DNA of 64,000 nucleotides, from the NCBI RefSeq assembly GCF_000026945.1, contig NC_012865.1:930001-994000 (forward strand), in the 5' to 3' direction. The position numbers and the translations under genes were made by a program. The stretch is from Candida dubliniensis CD36. Its lineage: Eukaryota > Ascomycota > Pichiomycetes > Serinales > Debaryomycetaceae. The notes under the pieces were generated by a model. It saw only the letters and a list, made by a program, of their open reading frames with translations, was not told the DNA's origin and searched no databases. Shown in pieces: positions 34,201-41,466 of the stretch (position 1 is its first letter; each line of letters opens with the position of its first letter).

Positions 34201-34921
34201 TGAATGACATTTTTAATATATTTTGATAAAATTTGTTGACTGGCTCGATAGTTGATTTAAATGCTTTCAATGAACTTAATGTTAGAAGCTTGTGAATAAA
34301 TGGGAAAAATGGGGTGTTTAGTATACAATCTAACAATAATTCCCAATTGTAATTTGCTGGAAATTCTTGGGATCTTAAGGATTTTAATAAGTCGATGGAA
34401 TTCTCCTTTATGTAACTGTCGATTTTTTCGTGAGATGTAGTATCAGCAAGCTTGACTAAAAATATAAAGGATAAGATTGGGTCGCAATTAAATCTCTTTA
34501 CAAATTCAATGATATCAATGCTTTTGGTGTCGAATAACTTGGATAAATGAATAAACAATAAATCAAAGTATTTCAAGTCTTTTGTGATAACTTCGAGTTC
34601 TTTAGAAAATAACTCTTCAATAGGTGTTAATTTAGTGTTAGAATAATTGCAAAATCTAATAAAACTAACAAGCTTTTCGTAATAATTGCTAAGAACAATA
34701 GGGTTTGATACTTGTTTAGCTAAAATAAATCTGATTTGTTGGTAATGTGATTCCAAATTATCGTGATCAGCAGTTGTTAATAATATCGATAACTGATTGA
34801 TAATAGCTTTGGTTAATTCGGGATTCTCTATTCTATAAGATGGCTCCTTTTCGACTTGCTGTTCTATTATTTGTTGGTGTTGTTGGCCCAATGGGCTAGG
34901 GTTTACTGGTGATGAAGACAC
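28274..34921 (-). CDS. NOT1: CCR4-NOT complex scaffold Not1/Cdc39 (start codon unresolved)
   Basis: About 2215 residues. Not1 is the essential scaffold that gathers Caf1-Ccr4 deadenylases and Not2-Not5 for mRNA decay and transcriptional control. The helical HEAT-type N-terminus is followed by a Gln-rich hinge, the MIF4G-like Caf1-binding region (with 'TGENLRLSEIQEVLTESYFAWF' near 950), Gln-rich linkers, a DUF3819-like helical block ('RRAFQASLSRAVRECTPHI') and the conserved C-terminal Not1 superfamily domain ending in 'HPWGLTILFTELVKN'. ScNot1 is 2108 residues. The frame opens with GTG at 34921, preceded 12 bases upstream by an in-frame TAA; there is no AUG until codon 238. Either a GUG start is used or the first codons lie in an upstream exon (see findings). 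Confidence 0.93.
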   Translation of the reverse strand: MSSSPVNPSPLGQQHQQIIEQQVEKEPSYRIENPELTKAIINQLSILLTTADHDNLESHYQQIRFILAKQVSNPIVLSNYYEKLVSFIRFCNYSNTKLTPIEELFSKELEVITKDLKYFDLLFIHLSKLFDTKSIDIIEFVKRFNCDPILSFIFLVKLADTTSHEKIDSYIKENSIDLLKSLRSQEFPANYNWELLLDCILNTPFFPFIHKLLTLSSLKAFKSTIEPVNKFYQNILKMSFKELLIEIGPENLLPEKLLPSLLQIKPNEIDQGIALILAEILIPGSQGLSQGLTFASSLPGSNAKGAQLQACFKSIESSGKFNVNWYEVFNHVHQYLFDSSQRDIQPSVGSITQFLSSLDFKQEPIDIFLNYEWWFNKTLLYILHSLDASQGGYDISLLPNLAYCFEEDKNTPQTRRNILKFINVGKLEIQVITKIQQQQQQQHQLSEQDKKLNTFLNQLFEHDYRVFPEYILAAALTVVEKSQFINDLIDTLFYLLVDSASPSLPKVVRLLKESGLAAVKLADYYKSRKTIAAADKVLTLASSFELTQEILDIFWAFDLKIAIKLLVESSLFGYDYKSVIESKLKDPQAKTSIYQALCEALDERAQKDYERGQQVQQAQQLQQQQALPPHQVLKIPTVYYLLEKIKSSNGVIDAKTLRNLQLLLLTTYPRLINFGNGHDEAILANEEKSPFFPPTVEMEMKAYYSKMYNKELEIKEIVDMLTQMKASDDLHSQDVFACMIHSLLDEYKFFSEYPLSALASTSLLFGALLEKDLIQGTTLTVALNFIWESCNQPQDSHLFKFAVQSLYNFKSRLHEYPIYCKHLLECRSLSAHAKMYQIVKDAANGIPCATGAAPTQTNTPEVGPKYQSINYVDRTIGYATQEGPPESIRDKLLFSVNNMTGENLRLSEIQEVLTESYFAWFSDYLVSDRAKAEPNNHELYSTLVKSLGNPIFFEYILNVSLKEVDHIIRNFKDSRSERNQLKNLGAWLGRITLANDKPLRRDYIALKFLLVEAYDFNSLPLILPFVCKILDQAQYSKVFKPPNPWVVGVMKVLSELYECADLKLQLKFEIEVLLNSFNMKIKDIEQSTIIRNHNPEPAALARMFGISSQSVNLANEMTKLSLEGSQLANNMQAPFPQQIIESKQFPGISQPQMQNVLQQQQNLPPQQQLQGQLPPQQQAEPALDTSFSTLIGNSIFTQHANLRRAFQASLSRAVRECTPHICNKVVETVVTTTKALITKDFATERDVEKLRNSYHKLALLLSHAMVSCNGRKALVETIEATMLQLLGNNPNEVPLAELNNAIQANVGLCVDIVDVLVGESILDLIEARMQTEVFLREHHNATVPNEPFIEEGASEYSLRLPNPLGLAPTGLSTQQLKIYEHFGETRVDQIVPPPGSAAITQQQPQSLAPLQQQSQAPAGVGVGAVAPPPQQQKERVVAQAQGVPDDIVSFEQLFAAITANCDKAVQLVSEVTETKLADLPPNHSIMAALTQALVIAQSNAIKYPELLLKAAQYAVNCLFTQAHENPMSNEIYVVILDKLCEYSPSTAKDVIWWLVHSSDQRKFNMPVMLSLLKVQLIQPIKLDLSIGKLIKETNNPVVVKFAASLLTNIFTSEDMRPIALRSEFANTLDALSKYQGNDQSDEHRQAKEATSTLFKLLNEAAPASNQLFAQLGYIFAEWVRLLTHGDEATHELQIEFVKGLIQAGILNNPEYVKTFFKAAIEISITSFATEHELRSRTQHETYLAVDTLAMLIVRIVLLIEDSKQAIDYLKKVLGIIILNLINDHETSKANWNERAYFRFFSSLLSTWCDASVLDEEATVNLDVEFYNYLGELFNALQPIVIPGFTFAWISLISHRMYLPKLLELPERKGYSTLVKLLSSALKFQQVYGNKQSSRQHEHEHEQEQEHEQKDEKEKQENSQQGPDVINVTYKAINRIFIGILHDFPEFLVECHYQLVTNIPRGYIQLRNIVLSATPKDIHVPDPFTQGLKVERLPEINESPVVFYKPIEDLSKVGLKKPVENFLRIPAPGLMRTIYNGLKLNQPKEVNDLGYEETIHFNIKLINALVLHVGISSVADRLPNNRGFNTKSSQVALLVDLMNYGNTEFKYHLINAIANQLRYPNSHTHWFIGIILHFFSNNNIWNSNSNKLVVQEIITRVLLERRISNKPHPWGLTILFTELVKNGDYGFFELPFVKDSVEEVKNIFNVLSVNVKGSTP

Positions 34922-35836
34922 GATAATAGAATTTTAGTTTAATAGATTAAAAACTCACAGTTGAGGTGTTAGTTCAAGGTGATTTTCTTTAATTGATGAT
35001 GTGGCGGAGTAATGTAACTTCGTGGTGATTAATTCTAAGAATATAAACCAATCAAATGGAAATGTATAACAATTGGCAATTGGGTTTAGTTCTCCTTGTG
35101 TGGGAAAAAAAAAAAAAAAAATATAGATCTTTTGTTTTGGTTTATTGTTGTAATAGTATATAAGATCTAATCAGTAGTCAATATATACTCTAATTCAGCT
35201 TCTTGTTTTTAGTAATTGCCTTGTGAACAAATTGATTCAAATAAAAGAAGATGTTTTCAGAAGTTGTTGTCTCTTTCTCTCTTTTTTTGGGTTTGAGTGG
35301 CCAAAATGGAAAATCAAAGAAGAAAAAAAAATTTTACTGTGAAGTAAGAGGGTAGTGTATGGGTTGACAATTTAATACACGTACACAGATATATATATAG
35401 ATGTGTATATGCAACACAAAGCTCATTAACAACTAGTAATTTAATGGTTTTTACTTAATAATGTAGATTGATATATTAATAGAAAGAGAAATGGATTTGA
35501 TTATTGTATAAACAGCTTATTTGTTGTGACTTACATGTTCATTGCCTTATGTGGAGCTACCAGATTTGTATGGGTTCCAGCAGGGAGTGGCATATAACGT
35601 ATAGAAATTTAATTCTTTAAAGGTATAAATAAACAACGTGTAGAAATAGAAAAAATCTATTGTCTGGGTTATTCTTATTATCAAAAAAAGGGATGGGTTC
35701 TGATGATTATCTAGAAGTGGTAAGCAAATCATTTCTAAGATGGAACTATAACTTCAAATTGTGTCTCTCTTTTTTTTTTTTTTTTGCTTCACCACACTTT
35801 ACTTTTTGCTTAGATTATTCAGCCCTAACTCCCACC
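34922..35836. promoter_or_regulatory. Divergent NOT1 / JLP2 upstream region
   Basis: About 915 bp between divergent genes. On the - strand no ATG occurs from 34922 to about 35420. A GTAAGT-type splice donor occurs at 35534-35529 and an AACTAAC branch-like site at 34974-34968, which could place a 5' exon of NOT1 here. A/T tracts occur at 35105-35120 and 35770-35784. The region just before JLP2 ends with CCCACC immediately before its ATG. Confidence 0.5.
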
Positions 35837-36520
35837 ATGGTGTACTACTTTACGGCAAAAGTGACTGCAAAAGATGATGAATTGGCTGACTTTGCTATTG
35901 ATGATTCCCAGGCTGATGAAGCAACCATATATATGGGAAGAGATAAAGTAGAAAATGACCCATTAATCAAGCATTCTCATCCCAAGAACATTTGGTTTCA
36001 TGTTGACAAGCTTTCGTCAGCACATGTATATTTGCAATTGACCAAAGATCAAATAAAAAGTTTCAAATCTTTTGCAAGTTTCCAAATAGAGGAAGATTTG
36101 CTTAATCAATTAGGACAGTTGACCAAAGCCAATTCGATAAAGGGCAATAAATTAAATAACGTATCCATTATATATACTCCGGTTGAAAATTTGCATACAG
36201 ACGGGTCAATGGATATAGGTACAGTTACTTTCAAAAATAATAAACTTGTGAAGAGGTTTAACGTTGTGAAAAAGGAGAATGCTATAATCAATAAATTGAA
36301 CAAAACAAAGAGAGAAATACCAACTGATGAGTTTATTTCCAAACAGAATGAGTTAATCAAAGAAATTGCTAATGAGAGAAAACAAGAAGAAAAAGAGGCA
36401 AAGGAGTTGAGCAAACAATATGAATATCAGAAGAAACAAAACGCTGACCCTTATGCAGATTTGTTTGCTAGTGAATCAACTAGTAAGTCTACCAACTGGT
36501 CTGAAGATAGTTTCTGGTGA
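35837..36520 (+). CDS. JLP2: CCDC25/Jlp2 family protein (NFACT-R domain)
   Basis: The 227-residue protein starts MVYYFTAKV like human CCDC25 (MVFYFTS). The NFACT-R signature is clear: 'YMGRDKVENDPLIKHSHPKN' then 'IWFHVDKLSSAHVYLQL', 'KANSIKGNKLNNVSIIYTP' and 'DIGTVTFKNN'. A Lys/Glu-rich coiled coil (about 150-205) and an acidic aromatic tail ending DSFW complete it. In yeast this is Jlp2, of poorly defined function. NFACT-R proteins relate to ribosome-associated factors, and human CCDC25 has been described as a DNA sensor. The frame is open upstream to about 35660 through a T-rich Phe run, but the family start and the good ATG context (CCCACCATGG) fix 35837. It converges on COX12. Confidence 0.9.
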   Translation: MVYYFTAKVTAKDDELADFAIDDSQADEATIYMGRDKVENDPLIKHSHPKNIWFHVDKLSSAHVYLQLTKDQIKSFKSFASFQIEEDLLNQLGQLTKANSIKGNKLNNVSIIYTPVENLHTDGSMDIGTVTFKNNKLVKRFNVVKKENAIINKLNKTKREIPTDEFISKQNELIKEIANERKQEEKEAKELSKQYEYQKKQNADPYADLFASESTSKSTNWSEDSFW

Positions 36521-36896
36521 TTTTTTTCAGGTCTTCATAGAAACGTAAAAACATAAAAGTTGCAATTCTATTCTCATTCCTTCTTACGTAGATAAGATTA
36601 TCAAAGTAATCTCAAAATCAAAAATGTTTCAATATTCTTTTCTTTTTCTTTTATTTCATTCTCTTTTTGTATATAATCGACATGTAATGGAAGGAATATT
36701 TATATAAAAAAAACAAAACAAAACAGTTAAAAATGAAGGGGATTCCAAAAACGACAATGACAAAATTCAAAAAAAAAAAAAAAACCAAAAAAGAATATAT
36801 ATCCCACCTAAAAAGGGCTAATCAAAACTGACATAATATTGAATGTAAAACAAAAGCTATCATCATTAAAAAAAAAAAGAACAGGATCCTCAAACT
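36521..36896. terminator. Convergent 3' region between JLP2 and COX12
   Basis: About 375 bp between two stop codons on opposite strands. AT-rich with A tracts at 36769-36784 and 36867-36878 and TATATA strings. No gene was seen. Confidence 0.5.
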
Positions 36897-37148
36897 CTAA
36901 GCGTCCATGTTGACTGGGAATTTACCAGCAGCTCTTTGGTCGTCCCATTTTTCAACCCAATCTAATGGACATAATGAAGTGAAAGTTTTGAAAAAGATTT
37001 TGCATGGTTCAAATTCTTCACCTTTCACATTGACACATTTATGGTAATCAACGTAGGCTTGAGCACAGTGTTTGGATTGGTTTTGGTTTGGGAATCTTGG
37101 GTCGAATTGTGGAGTATCAAATTTAAAAGTAGCTGGATCGACTGGCAT
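36897..37148 (-). CDS. COX12: Cytochrome c oxidase subunit VIb, Cox12
   Basis: The 83-residue protein, the same length as S. cerevisiae Cox12, is a twin-Cys subunit on the intermembrane-space face of complex IV. Cys28-X9-Cys38 and Cys49-X10-Cys60 form the CHCH pairs oxidised by Mia40. Conserved blocks are 'FDPRFPNQNQSKHC', 'YVDYHKCVNVKGEEFEPCK' and 'CPLDWVEKWDDQR'. There is no cleavable presequence, as expected for Mia40 substrates. Confidence 0.96.
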   Translation of the reverse strand: MPVDPATFKFDTPQFDPRFPNQNQSKHCAQAYVDYHKCVNVKGEEFEPCKIFFKTFTSLCPLDWVEKWDDQRAAGKFPVNMDA

Positions 37149-37600
37149 TATGTATGAATATGTTTAATAACTATGAAGAAGTATTAATTGATAGTTGGTT
37201 TATTTTTTAGTTTTTTTTTTTTTTCCAATTGGGAGGTTTATAGGTGTTTTTTTTTTTTGTCTCTCTCTGTCTTCTCTATTAAAAGAGGTTTTTCTTCCAT
37301 CTTACGATTTTTCTCTATAATGAGTGGTGAGTAGTAAGACTGAATTTTCATTGGTTGTTGCAAAACCACACTACCCAATAGAAAAATTCTTAACAATAAG
37401 CAACAAATTTGTATATTATACATAATGCTGGAGTAGTGTCCAGATTACAAGACGTGTACCTAAGGATAAAAATAAATATACCGTCCTTCTATCCATCGGC
37501 ATAGATCATTATCAGGGTTATTTATTACAGTATATCCCTCCTTTCAACCTTATAATTCAAATTTTATTGAATCAAAAGTTATACAATATACACTTACACA
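37149..37600. other. COX12 promoter / POP6 3' flank
   Basis: About 450 bp with T runs at 37210-37223 and 37246-37258. No gene was seen; a short open frame on the - strand here starts without domain features. Confidence 0.55.
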
Positions 37601-38104
37601 TTACTTGTCTTGTTTCGTCCAGCTAACCAACTCTATATTGGACATTATGGAGTGTTTACCAATTAAAATGTACAACACTGGCAATGTGTAGATCTTGGGA
37701 CCTTTGATTTCTTGTAAAGCTTCTTTCTCTAGTTGGTTTCTATCAGTTTGCTCATTTTCTTTTTCCAGTATGGGCTTATAGTTTGGATTTACTGTACTAT
37801 CAATATGTAGTAGTTTATTATATTGATCCAATTTTTCCAGCGGATCTTGTTGTCCATTCTGCTTTTGTTTGACTATTTCTGTAATACATATTAGTTTGGC
37901 AATTGAATTTGACAGTCCAGATAAGAATATCAACTTATCTTGTTCGATAGACTTCAATATGGCATCGACTTTACTCCTGATTGAATCATTTTTGGTTATC
38001 TTGAACACTGTTATATCCTCTTTCTCTGTTAATTGCTTCAGTAATTCATTGAAAACCAGATTTGATTGTTTATTATAGTCACTTTTTAAAGTTGATTGAA
38101 CCAT
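37601..38104 (-). CDS. POP6: RNase P/MRP subunit Pop6-like (Alba-type)
   Basis: The 167-residue protein, with predicted alternating helix/strand segments, fits an Alba-like fold. The pattern 'ITVFKITKNDSIRSKVDAILKSIEQ', then 'LIFLSGLSNSIAKLICITEIVKQ', followed by a C-terminus 'ALQEIKGPKIYTLPVLYILI' and a closing 'SWTKQ', parallels S. cerevisiae Pop6 (158 residues) as I recall it, including 'SKNDNIKKSVNKL' and the terminal SFTKQ. Pop6 and Pop7 form a heterodimer on the P3 RNA arm of RNase P and MRP (and telomerase RNA). Sequence conservation in this family is low, so the call is moderate. Confidence 0.7.
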   Translation of the reverse strand: MVQSTLKSDYNKQSNLVFNELLKQLTEKEDITVFKITKNDSIRSKVDAILKSIEQDKLIFLSGLSNSIAKLICITEIVKQKQNGQQDPLEKLDQYNKLLHIDSTVNPNYKPILEKENEQTDRNQLEKEALQEIKGPKIYTLPVLYILIGKHSIMSNIELVSWTKQDK

Positions 38105-38510
38105 ATTTTGAGTTGAGGTGCTGTGTTTGTAAAATTGTTTATTGATCTCTGTGAAATGTTGAAGGGGGAAGACCTAGATGATGAGGAGGGCTAAAAAAAA
38201 ATATTTTCGTGTTTGGTTTTCTCTTTTCAACTGTATAGATATATCCAGACATATGTTGCAAACTGCCAGAAATATATACAAACTGACACATGAAACAACT
38301 TAAGTATATCTGTATAGTCAGGTTTTGATTCGTTCTATCCAATCAGTCATCTTGATAAAACACCTAAAATACATATCAAAAACATTCACAATAATTAATA
38401 GGAATAATAAAAACTAAAACACTACTTAAAAACAAATTAACTAATATATATATATGTGTGTGTATAAAAAAAAAAGATATAAAGGAATACCTCAACCTTC
38501 TTCTAGCTTG
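38105..38510. other. POP6 promoter / 3' flank of the orphan gene
   Basis: About 400 bp, AT-rich, with a TATATATATGTGTGTGTATA stretch (about 38447-38466) and an A run at 38467-38476. No gene was seen. Confidence 0.55.
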
Positions 38511-40055
38511 TTATCTATTTTTATGCACATTAAAACTAGCTGGAGAATTAGATGACTGACTACTATCATCCTTACATAAACTAGTTCTTAAACTACTACG
38601 GAAACTAGATTTTGAACTGTTTGAACGACTTATGGTTCCAATGATTATTGTTGTTGAATCAACTGCTCCAAATCGATTATTAGTGCCTAGATCTAAATCA
38701 CCATAAAATTGAGTCAATTCTAAAATTTGGGTTTGAAATTCTTTTAATCGATCATTATTTGGTGCACGAGAATTACGTGTAGTCAAGTTTCTATAAGGGG
38801 ATTGGTTCAATCTTCTTCTTTTTCTATTATCATTATTAGTATTGTTGTTGTTGTTGTTAATTAGTGATAAGAATGTATTCGTTGCACCATTAGCCATAGC
38901 ACTACTATTGGTATTGGTGGTTGCAGTAGTAGTTGATGGTGGGATTGTTGTTGATAAGCCAGCAGCATTTGTTGGCAAAACCGTACTTCTATTATTATAG
39001 GAATAACCATTGTTAGTATTGTTGTTATAGTTAGCCATTACTGAATTGATTTCCATGGTATTTAAATCATGATTCTTAATGATGGGAGTCACAAATCCAT
39101 TCAGGTGTAATAAATATTCATTGCCCTCAGTATCAAGCAATTTTGTCAATCTAGTGAACGATGTTGACAGTGGAGTTGACAGGGTCATTTGAGGAAGAAT
39201 CTCATCATTTATAGATTGACTATAACCATCTGGTCCAAATGTCAATACTTCTCTACCTTTAATTAACTCTTTCAATTCTTTTACACCAACTACACTTTCA
39301 GTGTCTGAACTAGAACTTTGATCAATATTGTGAAGTGGAACAATTTCATTTCTGAGCTGTGTTGGTATTGGTGATTCTGTTTCTACTAATAAAGGTGGCG
39401 GTGGCGGTGCTATAGCAGGCAATTGTAGTTGGGCGGGTTCTGGTTCTGGTTCTGGTCGTGGTAGTGGTAATGGTAGTGGTAATGGAAATTGCATTGGTAT
39501 AGAGGGTGGCAGTTGTGGTGGTGATGGTGGTGGTGATGTTGTTAATGACGGCGATAGCATAGGTGAGACAGAAGCGGAAACTGAAGGTGATGGTAAAGGT
39601 AAAGGATCTGATAAATCCAACTCTGAGGTTGAATGTGAGGATGGTAATAATAACCGTGGTAATGTTGGAGCAGGAGGTGGTTCATCAGATGTCATTCTTG
39701 AAGTAAGAGATGTTGTTGACAGTGTTGATGCCGTTGAAGTTAATGAATTCGTCGATATTGTTGGTGACAATCTAGTTTCATCATAAGGCAGACCTTCATT
39801 ACTTTCAATAGTATATATGACAAACAATGGTATTCTCTGATAAATGGTGGATTGAAAATGTATTGCAAACAACCTACTTGAAATAGAATCCAATATTGAA
39901 TTTATGGCAATGTTTCGTTCAGGATTTGCTTCATCTTCATCTTTCTTCTTTGGTTGCTGTTGTTGCTGTTGTTGTTGCTGTTGAAGGTAATGATAAACGC
40001 ATTGAATAAATACTAATGCAAGCTCAAAATATTCTTGAATAGCTAAATTGTTCAT
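38511..40055 (-). CDS. Unrecognised low-complexity Ser/Pro/Asn-rich protein
   Basis: 514 residues, not recognised. The N-terminus is the only ordered-looking part: 'NLAIQEYFELALVFIQCVYH', then a Gln run, then 'NSILDSISSRLFAIHFQSTIYQRIPLFVIYTIES', which suggests a small helical/strand domain split by a Gln insert. A Ser/Thr-Pro-rich centre with a Pro-Leu repeat (about 180-220) follows. A second possible ordered piece, 'LTRLTKLLDTEGNEYLLHLNGFVTPII', lies near 290-330, then Asn/Thr runs, a basic KRRRLNQSPYR patch (possible nuclear signal) and a Ser-rich end. Many S/T-P sites suggest CDK-type phosphorylation. The frame is intact and codon use matches neighbours, so it is likely a real, fast-evolving gene. 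Confidence 0.75.
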   Translation of the reverse strand: MNNLAIQEYFELALVFIQCVYHYLQQQQQQQQQQPKKKDEDEANPERNIAINSILDSISSRLFAIHFQSTIYQRIPLFVIYTIESNEGLPYDETRLSPTISTNSLTSTASTLSTTSLTSRMTSDEPPPAPTLPRLLLPSSHSTSELDLSDPLPLPSPSVSASVSPMLSPSLTTSPPPSPPQLPPSIPMQFPLPLPLPLPRPEPEPEPAQLQLPAIAPPPPPLLVETESPIPTQLRNEIVPLHNIDQSSSSDTESVVGVKELKELIKGREVLTFGPDGYSQSINDEILPQMTLSTPLSTSFTRLTKLLDTEGNEYLLHLNGFVTPIIKNHDLNTMEINSVMANYNNNTNNGYSYNNRSTVLPTNAAGLSTTIPPSTTTATTNTNSSAMANGATNTFLSLINNNNNNTNNDNRKRRRLNQSPYRNLTTRNSRAPNNDRLKEFQTQILELTQFYGDLDLGTNNRFGAVDSTTIIIGTISRSNSSKSSFRSSLRTSLCKDDSSQSSNSPASFNVHKNR

Positions 40056-41466
40056 TTTTGGCCCCGTCCCCCTTATTGTTGGTTAATAGTTAATTGGGCT
40101 TTTACAAGGCTGTATTTATTAGTACGGGGAAGGGAGTGGTGGGTTATTTTGGTCAATTTAATCTAATACAGTTTTATCCCCACACAGACCTGTTTTCTTT
40201 TTCTCTTTAGCTCTTGTTGAGTTCTATGGACTAGTTAGTTCCACCCACCAATAAGTATGTTTTATTCCAACTATTGCAGTAAGTCACAATATACTTGTGT
40301 TAATGCTTAAGGCTAGCTGTTGAAAACTAAAGTAATTTTATATAATTTATACAATCAAACAGTTGAAAATGAAAACAGAAAAGCAAAATAAAACAACAGG
40401 GTTCTTGTTGTTCAGTTTACAATAGCTTTCTTTTGGCACTTTTTTTTTTTTTTCATAACAAAATAATTATTGCTAATTATTAATGAAACACAAAGTCAAT
40501 ATATTTAAAGAAAGTTTAGGATTAAAGAAAGAAAAACTACTTGCACATTTATACATCTTGTTTGTTATACTATATATCTATAAATACAAGTGAACCTGTG
40601 AAAAGAAATTAACAGTGTTTTGCTTGTTGTTTCCCGAAACAAATTAGACAGTAGATTAAACAATTTTTGAATAATCGGGTTTATGCTTCATCTTACCATA
40701 TTTGACTGCTAATAATTGCGAAAAAATCAAAGTTAAAGGAAAATTTCTTTCAGATGAGAACAAATATATAGCTAAACTCCGGTAAATAATCATGAAAAGA
40801 CTTATCAATTAAAAGATATGAGTCTTTTTTAAAGCTTTTGACTTATTATTTAATCTGTTGGAAGATTTATTCCCGATTTAAGGACCAGAGCCATAGCAAG
40901 TCACTATTATTGTGGTACAGGTATTTGTTCAGAGCTTTTGAGGAAGATAACTAAATCGAATTAAACAACTAATCAAAGCTGCTAGTCTAAAGACTAAACT
41001 TTACGTATATAAATATAATGACTATTAAGAAAACGGTTGTTGTAGTAATTATGTGTGTATGTGCTGCGTAGTATTACTTATTTCGGAAATCAAGGTTTTT
41101 TCCACGTGACTCGGTTATCTCCAGCTCAAACAACAAAAAGAGAAAGGAAAGTTTTTTTCGAATAAAATTGTTAGTCATAGTGGTAGTAGACGTGGTGGGG
41201 GCGAAGCGGGAGAAAAGCGTTACAAGTTTGGAGCAATCAAAATCAACCCAAAAGAAAAAGTTCCGTTTCTCCAGACTTTCCATTGGCCCCCCTCCCCCCC
41301 CCCCCCACCATATTAATCAACAACAAAAATTTACTTTGATTGTCACCCTCTTTAAATGTTTGAAATTTTTTTTCAATACTCTTGTCTCTTCTGCTTCTCT
41401 TTTTCTTATCTACCCCCCCGTATACACAAGTATAACTATTCATTAACTTGGTTCATTATTTTTTGA
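40056..41466. other. Intergenic region between the orphan gene and AGX1
   Basis: About 1.4 kb of divergent upstream DNA. It contains a T run (40440-40453), a CACGTG site at 41103-41108 and a long C-rich tract (41287-41308). I see no credible gene; short frames overlap simple sequence. Confidence 0.6.
41103..41113 (-). promoter_or_regulatory. Cbf1-type CACGTG site upstream of AGX1
   Basis: Read on the - strand this is CGAGTCACGTG, containing the GTCACGTG core preferred by Cbf1. It lies about 355 bp before the AGX1 start and the same 11 bases recur at 46704-46714. Binding is inferred from the motif only. Confidence 0.4.
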
